Origin: Gnetum montanum
Taxonomy: Eukaryota; Streptophyta; Gnetopsida; Gnetales; Gnetaceae
DNA length: 64,000 nucleotides
Assembly: GCA_015680685.1 (NCBI GenBank)
Contig: MNCI01010043.1
Location: forward strand, 20,545-84,544
Reading direction: 5' to 3'
Below, piece after piece: positions 10,506-23,200 of this stretch (positions within the stretch are counted from its first letter, which is position 1; the number at the start of each line of letters is the position of its first letter). The position numbers were made by a program, and so were the translations under genes. Under the pieces are notes generated by a model that saw only the letters and a program-made list of their open reading frames with translations, did not search any database and was not told the DNA's origin.

Positions 10506-11499
10506 TGTGAGACACCAAGGAAATACTGAATTTTTAAGAATTTTCTTGAAATTAATGTTGGAAATTGAGGACATTGGAAATTATTAAGATGTTCTAGGGT
10601 AATTTCATTGATTTGAGAGGAACCAGTAATGATAATGATGTGAACTTTAGCAATAAAAAATTGGCAGTTAAGAAAAAGGGAATGTAATGGTACCTTGGAA
10701 CGTTAAAATTTAGAGGGATAATAGTAGGGAAAGAAAATCAATTGAAAAATTAAGCTAAGGGTAAGAAATTGTGTGTGTAAGCTATGTCCTAAGTGGAGAT
10801 TACAAAATATTACACAAGTGGGTGCTCCCCAAAGCAGGTTCTTACCTATAATGCCCTTGTGTAACCATACTTAAAGTGTCCATGGGCACTAGAAGGGTTA
10901 AATGTAATCCGCACTAACTCCACAAAACACACACATATAATTATCATAAGAATGAGGTGATAATTCTATGTTATACGAGACACAAGCTACAATTACCCGA
11001 ACAGTGAGATGAGGTGAACGATAGAAAGGGATCGTAGAGATTGGGACATGAGGTAACTAACCCAGGGCATAGTGAATCCTACGTGTAAAGCATGATTAAT
11101 GTGTCATTAAATCTTCATTCCAAGATCAGGACCAACTCCATTCTTCTAATCAGTGACATCGCATTGTTTCATCCCATGATGAACAACTATGAGAGTACCA
11201 TAACAACAAGGTGTACGATCACTTGGCATTTTATTCAAGGGAGGAGTGACTTTTGTTTTATGGCACTTTGTTTTTTTCTTTTTTTTCTTCTTCTTTTTCT
11301 TTTTCTTTCTTTTCAAATAATGAATCCAGAGAAATCGCCAACCTTCAGGCATGGGTGCATGTCTTTCTAGTGGGACCCCCTAGAACAACATTTTATTTTT
11401 GAGTGCCCTTTTGATTACTCTTACTCCCATTTTTCATTAGATCTACAAAGATCTTAGTACAACCACGTTGCATGATAACTCCCACAGATGTTGCCAAAG
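10506..11499 (-). other. Spacer between gag and internal promoter in C
   Basis: No coding frame is kept. It contains a purine-rich low-complexity tract (minus strand, about 11266-11312) and a segment near 11340-11400 whose ACTAGAAAGACATG and CCCATGCCTGAAGG strings recur in E at 50392-50425. The spacer is therefore an old common part of C, D and E. Confidence 0.5.
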
Positions 11500-11814
11500 N
11501 NNNNNNNNNNNNNNNNNNNNNNNNNNNNNNNNNNNNNNNNNNNNNNNNNNNNNNNNNNNNNNNNNNNNNNNNNNNNNNNNNNNNNNNNNNNNNNNNNNNN
11601 NNNNNNNNNNNNNNNNNNNNNNNNNNNNNNNNNNNNNNNNNNNNNNNNNNNNNNNNNNNNNNNNNNNNNNNNNNNNNNNNNNNNNNNNNNNNNNNNNNNN
11701 NNNNNNNNNNNNNNNNNNNNNNNNNNNNNNNNNNNNNNNNNNNNNNNNNNNNNNNNNNNNNNNNNNNNNNNNNNNNNNNNNNNNNNNNNNNNNNNNNNNN
11801 NNNNNNNNNNNNNN
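11500..11814. other. Assembly gap (N run)
   Basis: 315 unknown bases within the 3' part of the C gag gene. Open frames crossing it have no meaning. Confidence 1.
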
Positions 11815-13529
11815 TATGGTTGTTGGAGTGTTAGTTGTTGGTCCTGATGAAGTTACATGAGGCATTGGGTTTGAAGGTAAGGGTGCACCACAGTGTGGGA
11901 CTTGTGCTGGGTTGGAAGATGCAGTGGCCTTGGAATTGTGTTGTCCCTTCTTACAACCATGTTTAAAGAAAGGATGCTTTTGATGTTGAGGAGGCTTTCA
12001 ACTACTGTTGGAAGTAGTAGCACAAGTACTGTTCGTGGGTTGTTGCTATGGCACAGGTATGTTAGGAACAATCGGTGGCACTGTGGAAGGAGGGAAAGAA
12101 TGATAATGTTGAAAGTTAGGAGGAATATAAGATGCACAAGGTGGCGGTTGTGTTGGAGGCATGGATTGATAGTATTGAGGAGAATGGTACTGTGGTGAGA
12201 TAAAATGTGGTGGCCTAGTTGGAGAAACAGGATGTTAAACTTGATAAGCATTTGGATTCGGATGATATGAGGGGTGCCTCCAGTTTAGTGGGGGTCTCCC
12301 CCATGACTGGGATTGTTGCCACTATGACCAAACACAGTATCTCTGTACAAACTCTAGATGTAACGTGTTTCCCCAATGCTCATGTAAATGTAACAATATT
12401 GGGCATTGGCCCTTGGGGTGATCGTACAAGCATATGTTGCATTCATACGTAGGATTGACAATTGAGCACTTATTTCCTTCATTCTTTTTATTCGAACGTC
12501 TAATGTTTTTTCCTACTTCTTGGGTTGTCAAAACTCTATCTCCAATGATGTTGATAAATTCTCCACACTTTTGATACATCCATTCCAACATCTTATTGAT
12601 CTTTTCCTCGGCTTCTTCTAACGATTGTTGTATTGGAAAAGATGATGTTTCCACCTTGAGATTGGTTGATTTCTCCTTTTTATGATCATGGACCTTTGTT
12701 AAGTTGAGATTTTGGTCCCATTGATGTTTTTCAACACTCTCCCATCAAGCTAATTCTTCTTATTCTTTTGCTACCCGCTTAATAAGCTCTTGGACTTGAT
12801 GGGTTTGTAGTTTGTATAGTTGACCTCGGGCATACATCCCTAAGGTCTCTCTTGTTTCATTATGTAGCCCATCAATAATATGGTACATTAGCCTTTCCTC
12901 GGAAAACCCATGGCCTGGACAGTTGTTTAACAATGCATAATATCTTTCTAAGTCCATGTTTAAGGGTTCATGTTATGCTTGTTTCCATCCTTAGATTTGT
13001 TTCCTCAAGGCTGACACTCTTGCGTAGGTTTGATATTTTTCGTTAAAGGCTTCTACCATTGTTGACCAATGTCGTATTGAATTTGGTTTTAACGATCTAT
13101 ACCATACTTTTTCTTGGTCAACGAGTGTCATAGGAAAGAGCTTAAGTTTTTGCCAACTATTATCAATGTTATTCCATGTGTAGGCATCGTAGAAGGCTTG
13201 TAAATGTTGATGCAGATCTAAGTTGTAGCCTCTTAAAAATTTTGGAAAGTTATTTAAATCAAGCCTAGGTAGACGGACCTCTTTACGATGCCTATGTGAG
13301 ATTCAAACAGCCTCTTGTATTTGTGTTAATCTTGTAGTGACTAGTGGGGTTCATCGTCATTGGGTAAGTTATACTTTCGTGCATTGTGATGACATTTTTT
13401 TCGTTCATGTTTATAAGAAACTCCCACTTCAGGTTGTATACTCCAATCTTCATCGTCATAGAGTTCGTTGGTTCTCCAATGAACTTCCTCACTAAGTGTG
13501 GCATTATTATAATCTTGTAGGAGAGGCAT
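11815..13529 (-). pseudogene. C gag, broken
   Basis: Starts with MPLLQDYN (13529), the same start as H gag (55168). The gag core has ERYYALLNNCPGHGF and IIDGL..ETRETLGMYA (12957-12760), matching the Athila gag pattern. A Cys/His segment CNICLYDHPKGQCP follows (about 12440-12400), and then a Pro/His-rich tail (12251-11853) runs into the gap. Gag would form the particle and bind genomic RNA. Stops at several Gln positions and frameshifts break it. No protease follows in this element. Confidence 0.75.
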
Positions 13530-13650
13530 TGTTTAAAGTTGTGTGTGAATTTGGATGTGACTTTTTATAATTATTTCTTTCCTAAAGATATATAGTTAAG
13601 TCCTTTATAGAGACCCTGTATGATATAACTAATCTAGATAACTAGCACCG

Positions 13651-13668
13651 TCCCTGATAATGGCGCCT
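13651..13668 (-). other. Primer binding site of C (tRNA-Asp type)
   Basis: Minus-strand AGGCGCCATTATCAGGGA lies one base after the LTR end. It is a diverged form of TGGCGCCGTTGCCGGGGA, the complement of plant tRNA-Asp 3' ends used by Athila elements. Confidence 0.75.
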
Positions 13669-13669
13669 A

Positions 13670-14482
13670 TGATGAGTGGCGAGGTATCCCTATACTCAAC
13701 CATACAAATACAAACGTTCTTAGTGCGATCCGGTTGAACTCTGCAAACGAACTAGTTGTAGCACCTAGATCATTAACCTTAGGTCACAATTCGCTGTCTT
13801 CCCACTTGGACTAGTATTATATTTGTCACATATGGTTTAGTCCAGAGTGAGGTGTATGATGTGTTCCTAATCTAACCACTACTCCTGATGGCAATGAAAA
13901 GTAATCTTAACTAAGCTAAGCTAGGAGGAAAAGGGTAAGAGAATCTAATCTAGCCTAAGTGCGATGAGCAACCAATTCCTTGATTATCTATACACATCTT
14001 GGACTTTGTGCACAACTACCATTGGGATTACCAAACGCAAATCCTAGGTACACCACTGGGTTACCAAGTATTCACACTTAAATGCTCGTAATCAAGTCGT
14101 ACTCATTTCGTGTTACTAGGATTTTAAGGGTGAGAGAGATTAACTATGAAAACATTAAATAACAATTAAATAAATAAACAAAGTGAATGCTACAATGATG
14201 AAGTAATCTCGATCTTTATTGTCGGTCATGTGCATGTCCAAGTACGTCACACTCGAATAAATAATTCTGTACAATTGCATTCATCACATTGTGGGCAGAC
14301 ATGAGGAAAAATAATCTATCTCTGGAGGTATTAAACAACTAGAGCTTCACTACTTCTACTCTAGGATGATGAACAAGGGAGAGCCGCTTCTTATTTATAG
14401 ACATTGCAGTGGACTGGTATATTGCGTACACGATATCGCGAGGGATGCGATATCACGGGGGATGTGATATCGCGTCCCATCA
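13670..14482 (-). repeat. 5' LTR of element C
   Basis: The pair of 6428-7207. U3 motifs GATATCGCG lie at about 14430-14476, with TATA (minus TCTATAAATAAG) at about 14390-14401. The two LTRs differ at many positions, mostly transitions, and by a 34-bp segment. Confidence 0.9.
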
Positions 14483-15433
14483 ACCTCCATAACAATTTCA
14501 CCCCCTACAATTTTGATTAGATTCAGATAAGAAAGAAGAAGATGTAGATGAAGAGGGTGAAGGGGGAGGAGGACTATCACCACCACAATGTTTGCCAGCT
14601 CCTCTCCACTTGTCATAACAACAATCATCAAATTTTCTATCATCATGATGCTTGCCCAAGTTCCTGCCTTAACTCCCAATTTTGCCTAAACTTGGATTGT
14701 TGATAGTTGACTACAGATTCAGGTTCAAGCCCCCATCACCAATGTCAAGGGATGGAGAATCTTCATGTTGAGAACCCCTAGAGAGAGGATTCTCATTATC
14801 ATTTTGGTTTAGTAGGAATAAAGGGTTAGTAAACTATTTCCCCTTCGTAGCTTCATGATGCTTCTCCTAGTGCCAATCTCATTTGCATTGTGTTTCTGTG
14901 GGACAATAATTTCAATAGTCATGGTTCTACACAACATATTCATCATAGAGGTCATGGATGCCCAACCTCTAGTCGAATTACACTAATCATCATATTACAC
15001 TAGTCTAGTCGAATTCATCATATTCATTATAATGGTTGGTTTCATCATAGTGTGCTTATAAATCACTAATTGTTCATGCACAATCTAGTCGAATTCCATG
15101 GACTTATAGCCTTCTAAGCACACTAGTCTCTAGGAAGTGAAACCAACCATTATAATCATTGTCTTCCCAATTACACTTGTGGAATGCAAAGGTATGGTTA
15201 GGTGCAACCTAGGCATATTAATTTTATGATTTTCACATTTTATGTTTTAAGTCATCTAAGGATAAAGAATAATGAATAAAATAAAATAATTAAATTGCTA
15301 ATTTAATATAATCAACTACACCTAACTAATCCTAACATAAGCATCTATTTCTACTTACGGTACACATCCTGAACATGTTTAATGCTACTGGGTTACCAAA
15401 CGTTAAGAATTACTAGGATTACCAAGCGTCAAG
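14483..15433 (-). mobile_element. Element G continued: gag 5' part and start of its 5' LTR
   Basis: Sequence up to about 14930 continues G gag on the minus strand (Ser-rich segment, Asp/Gly-rich stretches) but is heavily broken. From about 14968 the plus-strand sequence matches the LTR of D (CTAGTCGAAnTCCATGGACT; GGGTTACCAAACGTTAAG), so this is the R-U5 side of the G 5' LTR. It is cut at 15433 by element E and resumes at 53910. No clean primer site is left, because the region contains a local inverted duplication (15020-15160). Confidence 0.65.
15020..15160. repeat. Short inverted duplication in the G LTR
   Basis: An arm at about 15022-15059 (ATTATAATGGTTGGTTTCA..TGTGCTTA) is the reverse complement of 15115-15157 (TAAGCACA..TGAAACCAACCATTATAAT). 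The arms flank about 55 bp, and CTAGTCGAATT occurs three times nearby. Confidence 0.75.
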
Positions 15434-16330
15434 TAATGAGTGTCAAAGTGTCGCATCGATAGGGCCTTGTTTACATGGTGTTGCCTCATCGATGGGGCCA
15501 CATCAATGTAGCGTTTGCTACATCTATGGGGCCCCATCAATGTAGCCCTAGAGTAAGAACTATAAATACGAGTTCCAAATCGTGTTTATGGGCATTAGAA
15601 GTCATTGTACTAGTCAAACTATTGTAGCTTTTACATTTGAAAGTTAGACTATTTTCTCGAGTGCCCACAGTAGGAGTCATTAAGTGTACAAATCTTTATT
15701 CGAGCATTGTTATACCTGAGTACGAGAGTGTGTGTAGTAATAAAGATGAGCTTCTTTATAAACCTTGCAATATTCTGGATAGCTTAAATGTTTTATTCAT
15801 GCATTTAATGCTTTCAGTTATTTATTCAATGTTTTCTAGTAATTAAGCTAATTAAGTAATTAATTGAGATAAGCTAAATAGATTAAATACATAAGTATGA
15901 TCGTTTCAAGCATAACACGTATTCAATTGGTAATCCCAATGGCGTTATTGCTTGGTGCACCCAGTAGCATAGCGCTTGGTAACCCAATAGTGGATACGTG
16001 AGTCAAGGACGTGTATCAAAAGTAGGATAGGATGCTTATTTTAGGACTAGTTAGAGATTAGTTAAATAGTTCAATTAAATTAGTTCTCAATCTACTTCAT
16101 CTCTCTATTTCAGTACCAAAACAATAAAACATAAAATGATAAAAATCATATGCCTCAATTACACTTACCCATACCTTTGTACTTCACAAGTATAATTGGG
16201 AAGACAACAAATGACCATTAGGACAAGGTTTACTTCCTAGAATACTAGTGCACTAGAAACTAGAGAGTCTATGAAATTTCACCAGATCACACGTGAATGC
16301 TTCGTAGGGGTACCTCTTCACTGCTTATCA
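15434..16330 (+). repeat. 5' LTR of element E
   Basis: Starts TAATGAGTGTCAAAG (first TG mutated to TA) and ends CTTATCA. U3 carries repeated words of the kind CATCGATGGGGCC and GGGGCCCCATCAATG (15449-15545), then TATA CTATAAATACG at about 15559-15569. It matches 53091-53909 throughout. Confidence 0.9.
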
Positions 16331-16331
16331 T

Positions 16332-16349
16332 TGACATTGTTGCCAGGGA
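16332..16349 (+). other. Primer binding site of E (tRNA-Asp type)
   Basis: TGACATTGTTGCCAGGGA lies one base after the LTR, a diverged tRNA-Asp-complementary site. Confidence 0.7.
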
Positions 16350-16939
16350 CTCTGTTTGTTGAAATGTGCACTATCTAGAATTAGTGAACATTATTAATAT
16401 CATTAGAAAAACCCCAAGGTTGATATCATTTCCAAATAATATAACTACACAAGCACACTGATATTTTAGTTTTTTACAAAATGTCTTCTTCTTTTCACAA
16501 GAAAAATGATACAAAACTGCCAGTTCCAAAAGAGTGCAAAGTGATATATACTCATCCAGATGAGTATGTGCCTAATTTCACCTTCATGCTATATCAGGAG
16601 AAGTAACTATGATAGCATGATATAGAGGGTAACATTGTAATGCCTCTCGATTAATCTATGCCTGTGATGTTGCTTCAAACTCTTAAGAAGTTAAACATCT
16701 CAAATCTTCAAGAGGAATAAATTGTGCATGGTTATGACACTCGGGACTACCAATCCACGAAAACACAATGCAGGCAAGATTGGCATCAAGACAGGCATCA
16801 TCAGGATGTGAAGGGGAAACGGTTCACAAAACCCTTGTTTCTGCTAAACCAAGATGACAACGAGGATCCAGATCATGCCAGAACATTAGGTCATGACTGT
16901 ATACAAACCTAATAGCCCAAATAAAAAGCAATTGATCAA
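16350..16939 (+). pseudogene. E leader and 5' coding remnant, cut by B
   Basis: After a leader of about 130 bp, an ATG at 16481 opens a frame of about 42 codons (MSSSFHKKND..) that soon hits stops. A second open stretch follows at 16724-16912. It does not look like the gag of C, H or G (no MPLLQDYN start), so the position says gag but the sequence does not confirm it. Element B interrupts it at 16940, and the other side continues at 49496. Confidence 0.4.
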
Positions 16940-18481
16940 TGTACTGTCAGAAATCGTCGATCTCCGGATGGAACGAAATAGAGACCAGGAGATCCCCGAA
17001 CAAGCACAGAAGACCCTACCTTCACTTGAGGGCAAGCTGGAATTAACGAAGGTAGAGTACCTCGAGTGATCCGCACGTGGATCAGACAAGGATTTCCCCG
17101 AGCATATACCGATATATTGTACACCAGGTTATATGTAAAAAACGTAACTAATGTGAAACTTAGAGTAAACGTATAAGAATGTAAACAATGAGCATACAAG
17201 AATGAACGATAAAACTGTAACAAATCTTAGCAAAAATGTGGCAATGTCATTGCATAATCAAAGTTACAATGCACCGGTCTTAACGCAGTTGTGGATCTGA
17301 CAGAAGGCGAATGAAGAGCCCCGTTGAATGTAAGGGTGTGATAGTGTGCTGGTTCAGATTGCAGGCACAACGTAGAGGCTGTATGTTTAGCGTGTAGGGT
17401 TGAAGTCCAGCATATGGGATGCAGGATTCTCAATTTGCTTCATGTGGTCTACCCCAATTTTTGCCAAGATCCCTCCCATTTTTCGAACCTGGATCTGGTC
17501 AAAAATTGGGGTTTTTATACGGGTTTAGACGTTAGACTTGGATTTGAGAGGGAATGATTGGCTGCAGAGTGTTGGACTCTTGGGTCGTGTGACATGTGGC
17601 ACGTTAATCGAGTGTAAAAGAATGAAATTTTACAAGTGTACAGTGTACTGTACGCCAGCATATACTGTTGTATGCTAGCGTACAGTGCTATACGCTGGCG
17701 TATACATGTTGGGCGTGTGAACTTGACGTACAGACTTGACTGAAACAAAAGAAGTTATTCGGCCCTCGGATTTGCATTCGGATGTCACAAGAATGTTGCC
17801 TGTGGATGTTCAGCTCGGTTAGCTTTGATCTAACACGGTCATGGAGAGCTTTGATTGGTATACGTTGTGCCTCACACTTGGCGTACATAATGTTTATGTT
17901 GGGCGTATACGCTAAGTGGGCTGGATGCTCGTATATGCTGAGCGTATAGGATGTCCATGCTAGGCATATACACTGGGTGTATATGCTGAGCATCTACGCC
18001 GAGCGTGCAGGATGTACATGCTCAGCGTATGGACTCCAAAGTATATGATGTCGAGACCAAAATTTGTCTTTCTGGAGCTCATGATGACACCTGATAATTG
18101 CTCTGTTCCTGTGAGTGTCGTTTTCATGTCGTCTTTGAGGTCGCATGCTGAGCATATACACTAGGTGTAAACGCTGAGCATACATGTGAGGTGTGTGCAC
18201 TGGTTGTATACGTTGGGAGTGTATGCTAGAAATATGTGCTAGGCGTATACGCTGCATACTGCATACTTAGTGAGAACTAAGTATCTCAAGCTATGAAGTT
18301 GCCATGTTTGATACTAGATGTTGCCATGGTCGTCTGCAGGTCCTAGAGAACTTTTTCTTGTTGAGTTCTACTGCTCGAAGCTGTCTGTGGGGCCCTCCAG
18401 CTTCGGTCACACCAGGGGGCGTCATGACTTAGCTCAACTCTTGCTGGAAAAGTACTAAGCTCAGAATTTTGTGGTGTTTCA
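16940..18481 (-). repeat. 3' LTR of element B
   Basis: 1542 bp, the pair of 47948-49490. Plus-strand ends are TGTACTGTC and GGTGTTTCA. U3 (about 17630-18260) is packed with variants of the palindrome GCGTATACGC and half-sites such as GCTGAGCGTA. TATA on the minus strand (CCGTATAAAAAC) is at about 17511-17522. Confidence 0.92.
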
Positions 18482-18500
18482 TTAGCCCCTCTTTGTTGAT
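18482..18500 (-). other. Polypurine tract of B
   Basis: Minus-strand ATCAACAAAGAGGGGCTAA abuts the LTR start, matching F and A. Confidence 0.8.
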
Positions 18501-19640
18501 GCTTGGAGGAATTGACCCAAGAAGCGTCAACAAAGAAGTACAAAATACCACAAGCAACGTAGTAGCATTGTCCTTCGATACTTGGCCAGATGTCATCGCA
18601 CCGTGTTCAGTAGTACATGGGATTGGGGAAATGAAGTTTGTAGCTGATCAAGGGATTATGCATGGTAAAGGGGATGTTCTGGTGTGTATACGGGTCATGC
18701 TGATCCTTGTCAATAGCCATTATTTAGCAGACTCGGAATCAAGACATGAGATGTGCATCCTTTGGCGGAACAAGACTCTTGGTTAGTGTTTAAGAGAACT
18801 TATTGGCCGCGTGATGGTGGGTTGCATTCTCTAGAGGAACAGGACCTTTGTTTAGTGTTTCGAGGGAACCTGTTGGCGGAGAGCCAAAGCCATGCAACAA
18901 GGGTTATTTGAGCTTTTGAGACATGAGTATTTGTTTCCAAGACAACTACCTTCCCGCCTGGGGCTTATGGGAAGTGCCAAGGGTCTTGCGGCTTATTTTT
19001 CTCTTTTCTCTTTGCTTTTTTTTAGTAAAAGATTTCTTTCAATTTTATACTCATGTTCATGTGCCATATTATGTGTTGCAATTGCTTGAGAGTGTCGCAG
19101 CGTGTAAAAGTGTGCTCAAAGTTTTGGGGTGTACTGGGTGTATCTGGGAACTGTAACCAGGTAGGAAGGGGAATAAGAGTGTTGGGGAAATGGAGAATGT
19201 ATTGGGAACGGGGAATATACTTTTGAATAGATTGATTATCTTGGTTGCGTGCGTCAAAAACAATGTGGTACCTTGTCACTGTGATGAAGTGTATCCGTGT
19301 ACGAGCACCACTGGGTGTCATCCTATAAACACAACTCCAAGAAGACAAGAAAACCACAAGTGAATGAGTTAGGGAGCATTTCAGACATGAATGTGAATGG
19401 AGGCACCATGTGAAACTTAAGGTAAATGAAATGAGCAGCAGTAGTATTGTCAGAGCCGGTGTGATGAATGATGCAGCAAGTATTGATGAAGAAATGTCAT
19501 GAATTACAGCCGCAAATGAATATGCCAGAAATGATCTTGCCAATTTATAGTCTTAGCGGACTGTCGTGGGTTATTTTTAGGTTACAACTCGTTGGACGTT
19601 GCCAATTTATCATCATAGCAGACGGTACAATGCTAGTTTA
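18501..19640 (-). other. 3' noncoding block of B
   Basis: Homologous to 425-1587 of F and 40899-41647 of A. A 173-codon minus frame (19543-19022) includes a hydrophobic run, but this frame is not kept in F or A, so I treat it as chance. Confidence 0.6.
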
Positions 19641-20225
19641 TAGTTGTGAAAGACTATGAAGAGGCAGACCAGTTTATAGTCTTAGCAGACTCTGGCGAGT
19701 GAGACTGTGGCAGTTTAATGTCGTACCGGACATTCTGTGATATCAGTTTACCGTCATGATGCCAGGATAAGCTGTGGTATCAGTTTACCGTCATGATGCC
19801 AGGACGAGTTGTGGTATCAGTTTACCGTCATGATGCCAGGACGAGCTATGGTATCAGTTTACCATCATGATGCCACGATGAGTTGTGATATTAGTTTACC
19901 GTCATGATGCCAGGACGAGCTATGGTATTAGTTTACTGTCGTGATGCCAGGACGAGTTGTGGTATCATTTTACTGTCATGATGCTAGGACGAGCTGCGGT
20001 ATCAGTTTACTGTCATGATGCTAGGACGAGCTGTGGTATCAGTTTACCATTGTGATGCCAAGATGAGTTGTGGTATCAGTTTACCGTCATGATGCTAGGA
20101 CGAGCTGCGGTATCAGTTTACCGTCGTGATGCCAGGACGAGCTGCGGTATCAGTTTATCATCGTGATGCCAGGACGAGCTGCGGCATCAGTTTACCATTG
20201 TGATGCCAAGACGAGCGCGTACCTG
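19640..20225 (-). repeat. 37-bp minisatellite array of B
   Basis: More than a dozen copies (about 19740-20225) of a 37-bp unit (plus strand: GTGGTATCAGTTTACCGTCA, then TGATGCCAGGACGAGCT), with a more degenerate part at 19640-19740. Unit length and core equal those of F and A, but the flank of the core differs (CAGTTTACC versus AGTTTTAAG). Confidence 0.9.
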
Positions 20226-20234
20226 AATCCATGC

Positions 20235-23200
20235 TTAAATGTGAAACGGTTTCAAGGATAAGTGATTGGTCAGATTTGCAAGGTCATTCCCTTCCATGTC
20301 AGGTAATTTGAATGCTCCGTTATCGTATGCTTTGGTGACCAAGTAGGGCCCTTCCTAGTTGGCTGAGAATTTATCCGGGTGTTCCCGAACGGCTTTGAGT
20401 ACAAGGTCTCCTTCCTTGATGGGGCGCTTATGGACATCATGTCGATGGCGTTGTCATTGTCACTTTTGGTACCACTCAATTTGATTAAGTGCACATATAC
20501 GTTCCTCCTCCACCGAGTCCAAGTCAACAATGCGTAGGTCATTGTTTTGCCCTTCATCAAGGAGTCCAGAGAGTGTGGTCCTTAGAGATGGTACCTGTAA
20601 CTCCAAGGGTAAAACAGCTTCTGAACCATAAACAAGACTATATGGCATTTTACCTGTGGAAGTCCGATGCATAGTATGATAAGCCCACAGTGCGTATACC
20701 AGCTGCTGGTGCCATTTTTTCTTGCTTTGGGTAAGCATCTTTTTAAGTATTGTAATGATGGTTTTATTTATGGCTTCAGCTTATCCATTGCTCTGAGGGT
20801 AGTAAGGGGATGAAAATGAATGTTTGATCCCTAGGCTTTCACAGAAAGTTCTGGTTTCGGCATTACTGAATTGTGGCCCATTATCAGTGATGATGGTCAT
20901 CGGGATGCTAAAACGGGTCACAATGTTTTCAAGAACGAAGTTGCATATGTGTTTGGATGTGGTTTTCCTAAGGGGAATAGCTTCTACCCACTTCGTGAAA
21001 TACTCTGTTGTAGTTATGATGAAGCTATGCCCTGCAGAAGATGAGGGTGTTATTGTTCTGATAAGGTCCAACCCCCACTTTTGAAAGGGCCAGGTGATTT
21101 GTGCTGTATGCAACTCATTTGGTGGAACATGTATCAGATTGCTGTGTTTCTGACAGATACTGCATGTTTTAGCCTTGGAGAGACAGTCATACTCCATGTG
21201 TGGCCAATAATAGCCTAAACATCTTATTTTCGTTGCCATTGCTTTAGGTGCTATGTGTCCTCCGCATAGTCCATTATGTATTTGCTCAACAATGATTTGG
21301 GCATCAGCACTACTAATGCATATTAGCAATATGCTCTCGTAGGATTGACGACATAGTGTGTCCCCTACCAGTGCATATTGTCGAGAGCGTTTTCGTACTG
21401 CATCCTTTTGTGCATTCATTAGATGTTGCGGTGTTTCACCGTGTAGAAAGTACTCTTTTATGTCGTCATACCATTCTATCGCATGTGTTGTACTAACGGA
21501 TGCAATTGGTAATTCACCGAGAGTATCAGTTATGGGTTTAGCACAACTGATTATAGAGCTTGGCAACATATTGAACATGTCAGGGGATATGTTTAGAGCT
21601 AGCATGGCAAGTGCATCTGCAATGGTGTTATCGTTTCTAGAGACATGTTGCATATCCATGTTTTCGAATTGCTTCAGTAAGTGTTTAACTAAGTCACAGT
21701 ATGGTTGTAAGTGTTGCGCTTTGCATATGTAAATGTCTGCGACTTGGTTTAAAACTAGTTGTGAGTCTTCCCTGACCACGAGTCGCGTGATGTTGGAAGC
21801 TAATGCTGTCGTAAGGCCCCTAAGGAGACCTTCGTATTCTGCTATGTTGTTGGTACAATGAAAGTTGAAGCGGTAAGTAAAGGGTCGGATCTCCTCAGAG
21901 GGATAGGTGATGACGGCGGCAGCACTTCCCCCTCGAGAGGTGGATGCTTCATCAAAGTTCAAAATGGCTTCGTACCCATCGGGAACTATGTCTATCGCAC
22001 TCACGTTTTCGTCTGGAAACTCTGGCTCTATTGTTGTTTAATCATGTGTTGGTGATGTAGCTAGTTGATTTGCTATGGCTTAACCCTTGATTGATGACTA
22101 CGTTATGTAATGGAGGTCGAATTCAGCTATTATGGCTTTCCATCGTGCTATTCTGCTTGACACGTAAATGTTATTGGTGATGGCCCTTAGCACATTATCT
22201 TTACAAATTATGTTGGTTTGGTTATGGAAGAGGTAATGTCGCCATTTCTTTAAGGAAAATACAAAGCCTAAACATGACTTCTCCACCTCGTTGTACTTCT
22301 CCTCGTGGGCCACCAATGCATGACTCAAATAATAAACAAGAACTTCAGTTCCATTGTCTCATTTCTGGCAAAGCATAGAAGCGATGGACAAATCAGACAT
22401 GGCAAGCTAGATGTAGAAGGGTTTATTGTTTTGTGGAGGGTACACTATTGGCAGCTGAGCCAGTGTTGTCTTAATGTGGTCGAAGGCTTCCTAGCATTAT
22501 GGAGTCCATTCAAAATGGACGTTCTTTCGTAACAAATGATTCAAGGGCTTCAACTTGTCCGTCAATTTTTCTATGAAGCGCCTGATGAACTGTAATCTAC
22601 CTTGTAGGCCCCAAAGTTTAGTAATGTTGCTTGGTGGTTTTAAATTAATAACAACTTTAACTTTATCTAGGTCCACTCGTATTCCTGTTTTTGACACTAC
22701 AAAGCCTAGCATCTTGCCCGTTTTTACTCCGAAAACACATTTCTTTGGATTGAGTCTAAGTTCATATTTTAAGCAACGTTTTAGGATCAAATCTAAATCT
22801 TGGACGTGTCGCTCTGGTGTTTTTGATTTAATCGCGATGTCATCTACATAGTCATTGAGCGACTGAAGTATGTAATCATTGAAAATAAACATCATTTCCC
22901 TTTGATATGTGGCTCCAGCGTTCTTGAGACCGAATGGCATTATCGAGTAACAGAAGGTCCTCCATGATGTCATGAAGGTAGTTCGGAGTTGATGCTCTAG
23001 GTTAATGCGTATCTGGTTATATCCTGAGAAGCCATCCATAAAAGATAACAAGGCATGCCCAATGGTTGAGTCAACAAGCTGATCGATGCTGGGTAGGGGG
23101 AAATCATCTTTTATGGTTACAATGTTGAGGTCCCGGAAGTCAATGCACAGGCGAATGCTTCTGTTTTTCTTTGGAATAATGACCATGTTGGATACCCAGT

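Larger units (their letters stand above)
6428..14482 (-). mobile_element. Element C: non-autonomous Athila-like retrotransposon
   Basis: Two LTRs (6428-7207 and 13670-14482) enclose, on the minus strand, a tRNA-Asp-type primer site, a gag gene, a spacer, an internal promoter, a long extra ORF and a polypurine tract. No protease, RT, RNase H or integrase is present, so it would need enzymes from a relative. The flanks read ACCTT (6423-6427) and ACCTC (14483-14487), a target duplication with one transition. It is inserted in the gag gene of G. The LTR ends form the inverted repeat TGATGAGTG / CACTCATCA seen across this family. Confidence 0.88.

Noticed and set aside
11146-11352. Lys-rich minus-strand ORF
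   Set aside because: Low-complexity purine tract in a noncoding spacer.
11443-11865. Long ORFs across 11443-11865 and 40567-40958
   Set aside because: They consist mainly of N and are not real.
16940-18481. Solo LTRs at 16940-18481 and 47948-49490
   Set aside because: Primer site, polypurine tract and a near-matching target duplication show they are the two LTRs of one element split by A.
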